DNA from: an uncultured Clostridia bacterium
Lineage (GTDB): Bacteria > Bacillota > Clostridia > Oscillospirales > Acutalibacteraceae
Direction: 5' to 3'
Length of the DNA: 64,000 nt
Assembly (NCBI GenBank): GCA_947623205.1
Contig: CANQGM010000007.1
Location: 1-64,000 of the forward strand
Part shown: positions 24,498 through 33,353 of the stretch, in pieces
Numbering within the stretch: position 1 is the first letter of the stretch
How the letters are laid out: every line of letters begins with the position of its first letter
The notes under the pieces: model-generated
What the model was told of the DNA's origin: nothing
Seen by the model: only the letters and a program-made list of their open reading frames with translations
Database searches by the model: none
Translations under genes and position numbers: made by a program

Positions 24498-26336
24498 ATG
24501 GGGCTATTTAAAAGAAAACCAAAGGTGCTCACACACGAACAGGCAGAAGAAATCTACACAAAAGATTTCTTTGATATGATTCTGCCGTCAACGATAAAAT
24601 TTATGACAGACCACTATATTGTCGGCGACTCATACCGCAGTGTATGGGCAGTACGTGAATATCCGCCGTCAACGGAAGAACAGGCAATTCTCTCACAGCT
24701 TGCTGACAGAAACGGCGTCACGCTCCGTATTTATCACAGGCTTGTGGAGAGTATGGAACAGCGAAAAATTATACAGAACGCCACACGCAAAAATAAGCTG
24801 AAATCAAGCGGTAATGATGTAAACGAAACTATTGAAGCGCAGGGTAATCTACAGGATGTTATTACTCTTATGGCGAACCTTCGCAAGAACAAAGAACCTT
24901 TGTTACATTGTTCAATTTTCATAGAGCTAAAAGCCAAGAGCAAGCAAAAATTAAAGGAACTGCAAACCGATATTGCAATGGAGCTGACACGCTCCAAGAT
25001 TGAGGTTGATCGTCTTACACTCCGACAAAAAGAAGGATTTTTGTCCGTTCTGCCCATAGGCTCAAATCAGTTCGGCAGTCTGTACGAAAGAGTATTGCCT
25101 GCAAGTTCAGTTGCAAATCTGTTCCCTTTTAACTTTTCAGGCAAAACAGATCCCAACGGTTTGTATATCGGACGAGATAAGTACGGTACAAATATTCTTG
25201 TTGACTTTGACAGGCGTACAGAGGACAAGACAAATTCAAATATCCTAATTCTCGGCAATTCAGGTCAAGGCAAGTCGTATTTGCTGAAACTTATTCTCAC
25301 AAACATTCGTGAAAGCGGAAAGAAAATTGTTTGTCTTGACCCCGAAGCCGAGTACGAGGATTTAACAAACTCTCTCGGCGGTTGCTACATTGATTTTATG
25401 TCAGGCAGATACAAAATCAATCCACATGAACCTAAGACATGGAGTGATGGGCAAACGGAGATTGACAAAAACGCTCCCGAAGCATTTAACAAAGCAACAA
25501 GACTTTCACAACACATTGCATTCTTAAAGGACTTTTTCAGGACATACAAAGACTTTACCGATGTTCAGCTTGATACAATTGAAATTTTGCTGATGAAACT
25601 GTACGCAAGATTCGGCATTACGGACTCAACCGATTACAGGACAAAGAAACCCACCGACTTTCCGATAATGTCAGATTTCTATCAACTCTGCGAAGAAGAA
25701 TACATGACCTACGACCACAAACGAAAATATCTCTACACAGAAGAAATTTTGCAGGAGGTTTGCCTTGGAATTCATTCAATGTGCGTAGGTTCGGAAAGTA
25801 AATACTTTAACGGACACACAAACATTACAGATGGCAGCTTTTTGTGTTTTGGCGTTAAGGGTTTGCTTGATACTAACAGGAGATTAAAAGATGCTATGCT
25901 GTTCAACATTCTCTCATATATGAGCAACAAGCTCCTCGGCGAAGGTAATACCGTTGCGTCAATAGACGAGCTATATTTATTTCTTTCAAATCTCACAGCC
26001 ATTGAATATATACGCAACGCAATGAAGCGTGTCCGCAAAAAGGAATCATCGGTAATTCTCGCCTCACAAAATATTGACGATTTTCTGATTCCAAGTATAA
26101 AGGAATTAACAAAACCATTGTTTTCAATTCCAACTCATCATTTCTTATTCTATCCCGGCAATATCAATCCAAAAGACTTTGAAGATGCCTTAATGGTAGA
26201 ACCAAATGAGTATGACTTAATCAAATTCGCCGAGCGTGGCACTTGCCTTTACCGTTGCGGTAATGAACGCTATCTGTTACTCGTCCAAGCACCCGAATAC
26301 AAGTCGGAAATTTTTGGTAGTGCAGGGGGAAGATAA
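24498..26336 (+). CDS. VirB4-like conjugation ATPase
   Basis: 612 residues, ATG 24498 with taaggaggt. The N-terminal region binds membrane partners. Walker A is LGNSGQGKSYLLK (about 250-262), Walker B is VASIDELYLFL (about 488-498), and there is a C-terminal HHFLFYPGN region. VirB4 powers assembly and substrate transfer of type IV secretion. The length is shorter than the 650-800 usual but all motifs are present. Confidence 0.92.
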   Translation: MGLFKRKPKVLTHEQAEEIYTKDFFDMILPSTIKFMTDHYIVGDSYRSVWAVREYPPSTEEQAILSQLADRNGVTLRIYHRLVESMEQRKIIQNATRKNKLKSSGNDVNETIEAQGNLQDVITLMANLRKNKEPLLHCSIFIELKAKSKQKLKELQTDIAMELTRSKIEVDRLTLRQKEGFLSVLPIGSNQFGSLYERVLPASSVANLFPFNFSGKTDPNGLYIGRDKYGTNILVDFDRRTEDKTNSNILILGNSGQGKSYLLKLILTNIRESGKKIVCLDPEAEYEDLTNSLGGCYIDFMSGRYKINPHEPKTWSDGQTEIDKNAPEAFNKATRLSQHIAFLKDFFRTYKDFTDVQLDTIEILLMKLYARFGITDSTDYRTKKPTDFPIMSDFYQLCEEEYMTYDHKRKYLYTEEILQEVCLGIHSMCVGSESKYFNGHTNITDGSFLCFGVKGLLDTNRRLKDAMLFNILSYMSNKLLGEGNTVASIDELYLFLSNLTAIEYIRNAMKRVRKKESSVILASQNIDDFLIPSIKELTKPLFSIPTHHFLFYPGNINPKDFEDALMVEPNEYDLIKFAERGTCLYRCGNERYLLLVQAPEYKSEIFGSAGGR

Positions 26337-26413
26337 TTATAGACAACAGCTTAAAATGGTGATATTATAATTATATAATTATTTTGAGTTTTTTGGTATA
26401 AGAGGTGTTTGAA

Positions 26414-27043
26414 ATGAATAAAGAATTTAAGGTATTAATGCTTAACGGAAGTCCGAGAGTAAATGGTAATACAACAATTGTTCTTAAAGCAATGGAAAAG
26501 ATATTTACCGAAGATGGTATAGTTGTAGAAACTGTACAGGTAGGGAATAAGGACATAAAAGGTTGCATTGCTTGTGGCACTTGCTTTGAAAAGGGTAAAT
26601 GTGTTTTTGACGATATTGTCAATGAACTGGCTCCAAAATTTCAGGAGGCTGACGGTTTAGTAATTGCAAGCCCTGTATATTATGCATCTGCAAATGCAAC
26701 CCTAATCGCTTGCCTTGACAGACTTTTTTACAGCACTCATTTTGACAAGACAATGAAGGTAGGAGCAAGTGTTGTTTGTGCAAGACGAGGCGGTTGCTCT
26801 GCTACCTTTGATGAACTGAATAAGTATTTTACAATTGCCAATATGCCTATTGCTTCAAGTCAGTATTGGAACAGTATTCACGGCAGAGAAAAGGGACAGG
26901 CAGAATTTGATAAAGAAGGTATGCAGACTATGAGGGCTTTGGCAAGAAATATGTCCTTCTTAATAAAAAGTATTGCTCTTGGCAAAGAACAATATGGTCT
27001 ACCTGAAAAAGAGCAATGGACTCCAACACATTTTATCAGATGA
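26414..27043 (+). CDS. Iron-sulfur flavoprotein / NADPH-dependent FMN reductase family
   Basis: 209 residues; ATG 26414 preferred over GTG 26405 because of aagaggtg spacing. VLMLNGSPRVNGNT is the flavodoxin-like FMN phosphate loop. GCIACGTCFEKGKC has the C-x2-C-x2-C-x5-C spacing of the compact [4Fe-4S] site of iron-sulfur flavoproteins, and ASPVYYASAN is the second FMN loop. It likely transfers electrons from ferredoxin or NAD(P)H. With the next gene it forms a two-gene cargo module between VirB4 and the NlpC gene. Confidence 0.85.
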   Translation: MNKEFKVLMLNGSPRVNGNTTIVLKAMEKIFTEDGIVVETVQVGNKDIKGCIACGTCFEKGKCVFDDIVNELAPKFQEADGLVIASPVYYASANATLIACLDRLFYSTHFDKTMKVGASVVCARRGGCSATFDELNKYFTIANMPIASSQYWNSIHGREKGQAEFDKEGMQTMRALARNMSFLIKSIALGKEQYGLPEKEQWTPTHFIR

Positions 27044-27106
27044 TTTAATAATAGCAGAATAACGAAATAATAAGTAAATTTTATTTTTATAAAGGAGGAA
27101 CTTTTT

Positions 27107-27670
27107 ATGAGAAAAAATATTAAAACTACAGAGGCAATATTTCCAATGCCTGTATTATTGGTGGCAACCTATAATGACGATGGTACTATTGATGTAATGA
27201 ATGCAGCATGGGGAACAATGATAAGCAGAGATATCGTCGCTTTAAATCTAACAGAAACTCATAAAACCGTTAAGAACATTAAAGCGAGAAAGGCATTCAC
27301 CGTAAGCATAGCAGATGCAAAGCATATTGTTGAGGCTGATTATTTTGGAGTTGTTTCAGGAAATGATACGAAAAATAAGTTTGAAATCAGCGGACTTACA
27401 GCTGTTAAATCAGAAAATATTGATGCTCCTATTATTACTGAATTCCCACTTTGTATGGAATGCGAATTTATCGAATATCAAAGTGATGAGTATGGATGTG
27501 GAGTAGTAGCAAGGGTGATAAATGTTACTGCAGATGAAAGTGTTATGAATGGCGACAAGGTGGATATTTCCTTGGTAAATGCCATTGCTTTTGATCCATA
27601 TACTCACGGTTATTATAAAGTTAATGAACGAGTAGGAAATGCCTTTAAAGACGGATTGCAATTAAAATAA
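27107..27670 (+). CDS. Flavin reductase family protein (FMN-binding split barrel)
   Basis: 187 residues, ATG 27107 with aaaggaggaac. FPMPVLLVATYNDDGTIDVM, AWGTMISRDIVALNL and KNIKARKAFTVSIAD match flavoredoxin/flavin-reductase split-barrel proteins that bind FMN. It lies 63 bases after the iron-sulfur flavoprotein and ends at its own terminator, so the pair is one transcription unit, probably an electron-transfer or detoxification cargo. Confidence 0.87.
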   Translation: MRKNIKTTEAIFPMPVLLVATYNDDGTIDVMNAAWGTMISRDIVALNLTETHKTVKNIKARKAFTVSIADAKHIVEADYFGVVSGNDTKNKFEISGLTAVKSENIDAPIITEFPLCMECEFIEYQSDEYGCGVVARVINVTADESVMNGDKVDISLVNAIAFDPYTHGYYKVNERVGNAFKDGLQLK

Positions 27671-27692
27671 TAAGATTGCTGATAATAAAGAT

Positions 27693-27730
27693 AAATCCCA
27701 TTGAGTTTTATAAATTCAATGGGATTTTTT
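27693..27730 (+). terminator. Rho-independent terminator
   Basis: aatcccattga pairs with tcaatgggatt around a loop of gttttataaat, followed by TTTTTT. It closes the flavoprotein module and separates it from the transfer gene that follows. Confidence 0.9.
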
Positions 27731-27750
27731 GCGTTCAGGAGGTGATTTAT

Positions 27751-28791
27751 ATGAGTGCTACCATAGGTGCGGCACTGAAGAAAATAGCAGTTGCTCTGCT
27801 CACAGATAAAAAAGTAATAAAAACAATAGGCGGTATAGTAATCGGCATAATCATAATTGTGGTTATGCCGGTTATTGCTGTTGTATCAATTTTTAACGGC
27901 AGTATGGATATTGACACGGACAAACTCAATCAGTCTATACAGGAAAATATCTCTGCCGAGCAGATGGCAAACTTTCAGCTTATCAACGATACAATGACCA
28001 AGGTGGAAAAACAGCTCAAAAATAAAAAGTTGTCCGATTACAACACGCAGGCTGAAGTAATATATCTGTTTACTCTGTCCGATAAATCTAATGAAAAGGA
28101 TTTTGTAAAAAACTTTGTTTCCTGTTTCAAGAAAAATCAGTCTGATGAGGATTTGATAAAAGCTGTCAACGCAAAGTTTGATACAGAGATTGAGTACAGC
28201 GAGTTTCAAAAAATGATGCAGTTAATCAAGGGTGCGGAAATCAATACAGCAGGCTTTACCGACAAGAGTACAAAAAATAATCTTGACCTTGTGAAGTGGT
28301 GCGAAAATGCCTACGCAAACGGATGGGGTTATGTGTACGGCGGTTACGGTCAGATATGCACAAAGCAGTATCTTGACCGACAAGCAAGCCTGTTTCCCGG
28401 CAATAATGAGGCAGGCGGTGAAATGAGAACCGTTGGCGAAAAGTGGCTTGGCAAGCGTGTAGTTGACTGTATAGGTTTAATAAAATCTTACGCATGGTAC
28501 AACGCTGATTGCGGTCAGATAACAGTCGGCTCAAACGGTTTCACGGACTGCGGAGCAAATACAATCTGGAGTAATGTAACCGAAAGCGGACAAATCTCAA
28601 CAATGCCCGACACACCCTGACTTGCAGTATGGATGGACGGTCATATCGGAGTGTATATCGGCAACGGAGAAGTAATCGAAGCTCAAGGTACAGCCTACGG
28701 AGTTGTCAAAACTCAGCTAAAGAATCGTGGCTGGACTAAGTGGCTTAAAATTCCAAATATAAAGTACATTGATAAAAACAGTAAAAAGTAA
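27751..28791 (+). pseudogene. NlpC/P60-type peptidoglycan hydrolase with internal stop
   Basis: ATG 27751 follows caggaggtg. The protein has a membrane anchor (about 28-50), a helical stalk, then an NlpC/P60 fold: ANGWGYVYGGYGQ and VDCIGLIKSYAWY (catalytic Cys). TGA 28618-28620 interrupts MPDTP-stop-LAVWMDGHIGVYIG and falls where GGA (Gly) would be expected. The catalytic His (DGHIGVYIG) lies after the stop. The frame then runs to TAA 28789. The truncated 289-residue product would lack the His. In this ICE family the enzyme opens the wall for the mating channel. Confidence 0.82.
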
Positions 28792-28804
28792 TGAGGTGAT
28801 TTTT

Positions 28805-29044
28805 ATGAAGAAAACAAGCGTAAGTATTCTTTACGATGATGAAAAGCTGTCTGCAATTAAGTTGTATATGTCACAGCGAGATTTGGATTTTAAATCTGAG
28901 CTTGAAAAATCAGTTGACAGCTTGTATGTAAAATATGTTCCTGCCAATGTCAGAGAATTTATTGATATGAAGTCATCACAGGCAAAACCGCCTAAACCGA
29001 AGAAACCTAATCCTCAATCTGAAAACGCAGAGGTGGCAACTTGA
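28805..29044 (+). CDS. DUF6103-like small ICE protein
   Basis: 79 residues; ATG 28805 with atgaggtgat upstream. It begins MKKTSVSILYDDEKLSAIKL and continues with an RHH-like helical segment (SELEKSVDSLYVKYVPANVREF) and a Pro/Lys-rich tail. It looks like the DUF6103 proteins of clostridial elements; the family name is from memory of the pattern. Its stop overlaps the amidoligase start by three bases. Confidence 0.6.
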   Translation: MKKTSVSILYDDEKLSAIKLYMSQRDLDFKSELEKSVDSLYVKYVPANVREFIDMKSSQAKPPKPKKPNPQSENAEVAT

Positions 29045-30066
29045 AAAATCAAAACTTCGGTGTAGAAATTGAAATGACCGGCATCACTCGCAGTACGGCA
29101 GCTAAAGTGATAGCAGGTTATTTTAATACCACAGCCACACATATCGGCGGTTGTTATGATGCGTATTCCATTCGTGATAACGATGACAGGCAGTGGAAGA
29201 TTATGCGTGACGCAAGCCTTCGTTGTACCAACCGTTCAGGAGAACAGGCAAGCTCGTTGTATTCCGTTGAGTTTGTCACTCCGATTTGTAATTACAACGA
29301 TATTGAAACCATACAGGAGTTAGTCAGAAAGCTTCGTGGGGCAGGCACTAAAGTTAATTCAAGTTGTGGTATGCATTGCCACATAGACGCATCAAGACAC
29401 ACTCCTAAAACACTTCGCAATATCGTAAACATTATGGCGGCAAAAGAGGACTTGCTTTACAAGGCACTTAAAGTAAACGTGAGCCGTGAGCATTATTGTC
29501 AGAAGATGGATACACGCTTTCTTGATGAAATCAATAACCGTCCTCCGCTTTCAATGGAACAGCTTAAGTCAATGTGGTATGACGGTGAGGATTACAGCTA
29601 CAGGCATTATGATGATTCTCGGTATCACGGTTTAAATTTACACAGTGTGTTCAGCAAAGGTACAATTGAATTTCGATTATTTAATTCAACCCTGCACGCA
29701 GGCGAAGTGAAAAGTGCAATTCAGCTTTGCCTTGCAATCAGCCATCAGGCGTTGATTCAAAAGTTTGCTAGACACGCAAAAACAATATCGGATAATGAAA
29801 AATACACCTTTCGCACTTGGCTTTTGAGATTAGGTCTGATTGGAGATGAATTCAAAACCGCCCGACATCATCTGCTGAAAAATCTTGACGGCAACATTGC
29901 GTGGAAGAATACTGCACAGGCTGAAAAGCAAAAGGAAAGACTTGCACAAAAACAGCTTGAAGCCTTGCAGAATAATACAAATGAAAATATAAATTCAGAA
30001 CCCGAAGTTGATTCCGTTTTAAATGATGAGCAGGAAGAAACTTCGGGTTTAGTTATGAGAATGTAA
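29041..30066 (+). CDS. Amidoligase-family (ATP-grasp-like COOH-NH2 ligase) enzyme
   Basis: 341 residues from TTG 29041. FGVEIEMTG is the ExE metal motif, then SVEFVTPI, SSCGMHCHIDASRHTP and HSVFSKGTIEFRLFNSTLHA follow. These are the conserved parts of amidoligase (PF12224) enzymes, relatives of glutamine synthetase and GCS, which form amide bonds on peptides or cell-wall components. A gamma-glutamylcyclotransferase follows, a pairing noted for this family in comparative studies. The substrate is unknown; within an ICE it may modify surface peptides. Confidence 0.85.
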   Translation: MKNQNFGVEIEMTGITRSTAAKVIAGYFNTTATHIGGCYDAYSIRDNDDRQWKIMRDASLRCTNRSGEQASSLYSVEFVTPICNYNDIETIQELVRKLRGAGTKVNSSCGMHCHIDASRHTPKTLRNIVNIMAAKEDLLYKALKVNVSREHYCQKMDTRFLDEINNRPPLSMEQLKSMWYDGEDYSYRHYDDSRYHGLNLHSVFSKGTIEFRLFNSTLHAGEVKSAIQLCLAISHQALIQKFARHAKTISDNEKYTFRTWLLRLGLIGDEFKTARHHLLKNLDGNIAWKNTAQAEKQKERLAQKQLEALQNNTNENINSEPEVDSVLNDEQEETSGLVMRM

Positions 30067-30092
30067 AAATTTTTAGAAGGAGTTATCTTTTT

Positions 30093-30617
30093 ATGAGTAA
30101 GTTATATGTTGCCTATGGCAGCAACCTGAATTTAAAACAAATGGCGTATCGCTGTCCAACTGCAACACTCGTAGGCACAGGAGTAATACAAAACTATGAA
30201 TTGCAGTTTAAGGGTATGCCGTCCTGTGCATATGCTACGATTGCACCTTGCAAAGGAAAAACCGTTCCCGTTGCTGTGTGGGACATCAAACCTATTGATG
30301 AAAAACGGCTTGACCGTTACGAGGGTTATACCTCACACTATTTCAAGCAGGATATTCCTGTCAAGATGGATAACGGCAAGGAACTGACTGCTATGGTTTA
30401 CATTATGGATTTGAATCAGAAATTCGGTTTGCCAAGCGGAAGTTATTACGATACGGTTCGTCAGGGATATCGTGACTGCGGACTTGATGTTGAGGTATTT
30501 AAAGACGCTGTAAATAACAGTGCAGATAAATTTGTTGAAGAACAAAACAGTCTTTCAAATCAAAAACCTGATTTATTTGATGACGAAGATTTTGATATGG
30601 GAGGTATGAAACTGTGA
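30093..30617 (+). CDS. Gamma-glutamylcyclotransferase-like (AIG2/GGCT) protein
   Basis: 174 residues, ATG 30093 with gaaggagtt. YVAYGSNLNLKQM is the substrate-binding loop and DRYEGYTSHYF carries the catalytic Glu of GGCT enzymes, which release 5-oxoproline from gamma-glutamyl amines. The C-terminus is acidic. It probably cleaves or edits the bond made by the preceding amidoligase. The stop overlaps the next start by four bases. Confidence 0.85.
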   Translation: MSKLYVAYGSNLNLKQMAYRCPTATLVGTGVIQNYELQFKGMPSCAYATIAPCKGKTVPVAVWDIKPIDEKRLDRYEGYTSHYFKQDIPVKMDNGKELTAMVYIMDLNQKFGLPSGSYYDTVRQGYRDCGLDVEVFKDAVNNSADKFVEEQNSLSNQKPDLFDDEDFDMGGMKL

Positions 30618-31012
30618 ACGAGAGAAAGAAACTTAAAAAGCAACTGGTTGAAAAATATATTTTCAAAAAATATTTATCATCAGCAGAGGTTAGAAAAATA
30701 CTCTCTGAAAGCCCAAAGGACAAGCACGACACTCTGTTTGCTTCACTCACAGTCGGCTGTGTAAAAATCAACGCTGTTGTATTTCCTACTCCCGATTGTA
30801 TGACAATGGGATATGATATTCTCGTCAAGGATACTCCTGACAGCACGGAATGGATTTGCTATGACACTCTAAATGACGAAGTAAAATACAATGCTCTGAA
30901 CTTGGAGCAGGAAATGTTCAATACCCTAAATCGTGAGGTTGAAAAATACGGACTATCATACACAGACTGCAATTTTGAAGTCGTAAACGGCAAGGTTGTG
31001 AATAAGGAATAA
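30614..31012 (+). CDS. Hypothetical protein of amidoligase module
   Basis: 132 residues, translationally coupled to the GGCT gene (ATGA-type overlap; GTG start at 30614). It starts NERKKLKKQLVEKYIFKKYL and has a central beta region (VGCVKINAVVFPTPDCMTMG) and an acidic C-terminal half. No family is recognised. It is the last gene before the probable oriT. Confidence 0.6.
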   Translation: MNERKKLKKQLVEKYIFKKYLSSAEVRKILSESPKDKHDTLFASLTVGCVKINAVVFPTPDCMTMGYDILVKDTPDSTEWICYDTLNDEVKYNALNLEQEMFNTLNREVEKYGLSYTDCNFEVVNGKVVNKE

Positions 31013-31034
31013 TCACCGTTACTTTCGCCATATT

Positions 31035-31262
31035 CGCCCCGTGTTGGCTTTTAAAAAAGAAGTCGGGAAAGTATCCGAAAATCAAATAAAAGCCCAAACA
31101 GGGCGGTTTGTGGCGAGGTTAAATAACAGGAAATATCGGCAAATCGGGCGGTATATATAGGGTTGAAAATCAAGCAGGATAAAGGCGTATTCCGTTGCAG
31201 AGCAACGGTCGCAGAAACACACCGCACGGCAACGCCGTGCGGGACTTCTCAGGGGTGTTACA
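31035..31262 (+). other. Probable origin of transfer (oriT)
   Basis: A non-coding stretch just upstream of the relaxosome protein and relaxase holds three inverted repeats. They are an imperfect 19-base pair (31035-31053 with 31087-31105), ccgttgc/gcaacgg (31192-31208) and a perfect 9-bp hairpin ccgcacggc-aac-gccgtgcgg (31222-31242). Nested hairpins close to a relaxase operon are the standard form of oriT. The likely nick lies in or just beside tcgcagaaacac (31209-31220), but the exact site cannot be read. Confidence 0.65.
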
Positions 31263-31366
31263 TTTTTCATATCGTGTTACCGATTGTATTCCAAAGCGCC
31301 CGATTTTGCCGATTTAAAAAGATTTTTTCTTAATACCCGAAGTGTTACCGAAAGGAAAGGTGAAAA

Positions 31367-31768
31367 ATGGACAACGACTCAAAAAGAATAGGACTGTATA
31401 TCAATCAGGCTCTGCTCAAAGCCTGCGACGACGCCATAGCCCGGACCAATGCAACTTCGCGAAGCGAGCTTATCTCAAACGCCATAGAATTTTACATTGC
31501 GTGGCTCAATTCAAAGAATATAAGCCGTGTGCTTACTCCTGCGCTTGAATCCGTCATCGGTTCAAAGATACTCGATACCGAGGACAGGATCGCAAGAGTG
31601 CTGTTCAAGCAGGGAGTAGAGCTTGCAATGCTGATGCACGTTGTGGCGGCAACGAACGACATCACGGAAGGTCAGCTAAAGGACCTGCGTAAAATTTGCG
31701 TCGACGAGGTCAAGCGCAACAGCGGGAAATATAAGTTTGATGACGCGGTCAGGTTTCAAAAGAGTTAA
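31367..31768 (+). CDS. Ribbon-helix-helix relaxosome protein (MobC-like)
   Basis: 133 residues, ATG 31367 with gaaaggaaagg. The N-terminus (KRIGLYINQALLKACDDAIA, then SRSELISNAIEFYI) is a ribbon-helix-helix DNA-binding domain; the rest is helical. It lies between the oriT candidate and the relaxase (three bases away), so it probably binds oriT and recruits the relaxase. Confidence 0.82.
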   Translation: MDNDSKRIGLYINQALLKACDDAIARTNATSRSELISNAIEFYIAWLNSKNISRVLTPALESVIGSKILDTEDRIARVLFKQGVELAMLMHVVAATNDITEGQLKDLRKICVDEVKRNSGKYKFDDAVRFQKS

Positions 31769-31771
31769 ATC

Positions 31772-33220
31772 GTGCCGAGAATCATAATGAAATCGCCGTA
31801 TATAAAGGCAAATTCCAAATCGCATATCGGAAATTATATAAAATATATTGCAACCCGTGACGGCGTTGAAAGGGCTGACAGCACGCAAAAATTTATGGAA
31901 GTCACCGAAAGGCAAAAGAAAATTATCAAAAAATTGCTCTCAGATTACCCCGACGCAAAGGACTTGTATGAGTATGAGGACTATACAAACAAACCCACCC
32001 GTGGCAACGCTGACGAGCTAATAATGCGAATTGCCGAAGCTCACGCCGAGCTTTTTGAAAACCGTGAAGGATATGTAAGCTACATTGCACAGCGGCCGAG
32101 GGTAGAAAAAATATCCTCGCACGGCTTATTTACAGATGACGGAGTGGCAATAGTTTTATCTGATGTGCAGAAAGAGGTTGCAGAAAGCAAGAGCAACATC
32201 TGGACTCATATCATCTCTTTAAAGCGTGAGGACGCGGAGCGTCTCGGCTACAACAACGCAAACACATGGATGAATCTAATTCGTTCACAGCGAAATATGA
32301 TAGCAGAAAATATGAAAATCGCCCCTGAAAATTTCAAATGGTATGCGGCCTTTCACAATGAGGGTCACCATCCGCACATTCATATGATTGCGTATTCCAC
32401 AAAGCCAAACGAAGCGTATCTTACCGAAAGAGGGATTGAAAACATAAAGTCAAGTCTTGCAAAGGTTATCTTCCGTCAGGACTTGATAAGCGTTTATCAG
32501 AAGCAGACCGAACACAGGGATAAACTCCGAGCCGAAGCTCGTGACATTGTAGAGGATTTAGTTTCGAAGATTAACTCTGAAATCTATGTCGGCGCGTCAA
32601 TTCAGTATAAGCTATTGGAGCTTGCCGACAGGCTTTCAAGGACAAGCGGCAAAAAGGTTTACGGTTATCTCAAGCCCGATGTAAAAGCACTTGTGGATTC
32701 CATTGTTGAAGAGCTTGCCAATGACAGAAGAATAAAAAAGCTATATGACTTGTGGTACGAGCAAAAGGAAAACACGATCCGCACCTACACAGATGAAATG
32801 CCCAATAGGATTCCGATTGCCCAAAACAAGGAATTCAAGTCAATTAAGAACACAGTAATCAAAGAAGCATTGAAATTAAATCAAACAGAAAATGGGATTG
32901 TGGAACAAGAGAACACGGACGACAAAATCGTTTTAAATCCCAATGAAGATGAAGAAGTAAATCAAAATCCTTTTGAATACAGAGAAAACACCTCCGCTAA
33001 GTTGAAGTCCAATTCAGCCGGAGGTGTTTTATATCCTCAGTATTATTCAAATTCAAGTCAAAGCAACGCCGTGCTCTCCTCACTTTATCTCCTGCGATAC
33101 CTTTGCAGCATAATCCAAGATCAACTTCGCTTTGAAGAAAAACAGAAAAACCAGAGAGTGGATAAAAAACTGTGGAAGAAGATTCAGGATAAGAAGCGTG
33201 ATCAGGGGTTGAAGATGTAA
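31772..33220 (+). CDS. MobP-family relaxase
   Basis: 482 residues from GTG 31772. The N-terminal YIKANSKSHIGNYIKYIATR carries the likely catalytic Tyr, and AFHNEGHHPHIHMIAYSTK is the HxHxH-type metal motif (about 200). A long helical middle and an Asp/Glu/Asn-rich linker follow, then a short basic C-terminus. It nicks oriT and pilots the strand to the recipient. It is related to the relic at 546-950, which preserves a Sel1-like tail this copy lacks, so this C-terminus may be variant. Confidence 0.9.
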   Translation: MPRIIMKSPYIKANSKSHIGNYIKYIATRDGVERADSTQKFMEVTERQKKIIKKLLSDYPDAKDLYEYEDYTNKPTRGNADELIMRIAEAHAELFENREGYVSYIAQRPRVEKISSHGLFTDDGVAIVLSDVQKEVAESKSNIWTHIISLKREDAERLGYNNANTWMNLIRSQRNMIAENMKIAPENFKWYAAFHNEGHHPHIHMIAYSTKPNEAYLTERGIENIKSSLAKVIFRQDLISVYQKQTEHRDKLRAEARDIVEDLVSKINSEIYVGASIQYKLLELADRLSRTSGKKVYGYLKPDVKALVDSIVEELANDRRIKKLYDLWYEQKENTIRTYTDEMPNRIPIAQNKEFKSIKNTVIKEALKLNQTENGIVEQENTDDKIVLNPNEDEEVNQNPFEYRENTSAKLKSNSAGGVLYPQYYSNSSQSNAVLSSLYLLRYLCSIIQDQLRFEEKQKNQRVDKKLWKKIQDKKRDQGLKM

Positions 33221-33272
33221 ATTTTTGGCGGTCTCCGCCAAGGGATAATTATGTTTGCTCCGTGATAGGTGC

Positions 33273-33293
33273 CACCTGTCACGGTGACAGGTG
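33273..33293. promoter_or_regulatory. Perfect 10-bp palindrome, possible operator
   Basis: cacctgtcac-g-gtgacaggtg is a perfect inverted repeat with one central base, lying between relaxase and primase genes. It has no T-run, so it is more likely a protein-binding site or RNA hairpin than a terminator. Confidence 0.5.
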
Positions 33294-33353
33294 AAAGAAC
33301 TACCCAATATAAGATATTACAGCAGAAAGAAAAAATATATTAAGACAAAGGAA

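Noticed and set aside
28618..28620. TGA read as Gly or selenocysteine, and TAG 23518 read as pyrrolysine
   Set aside because: TGA and TAG end many intact genes here (for example hemB, cysT and VirD4), no SECIS or Pyl genes are visible, and the ICE shows other decay. Simple nonsense mutations are more likely.
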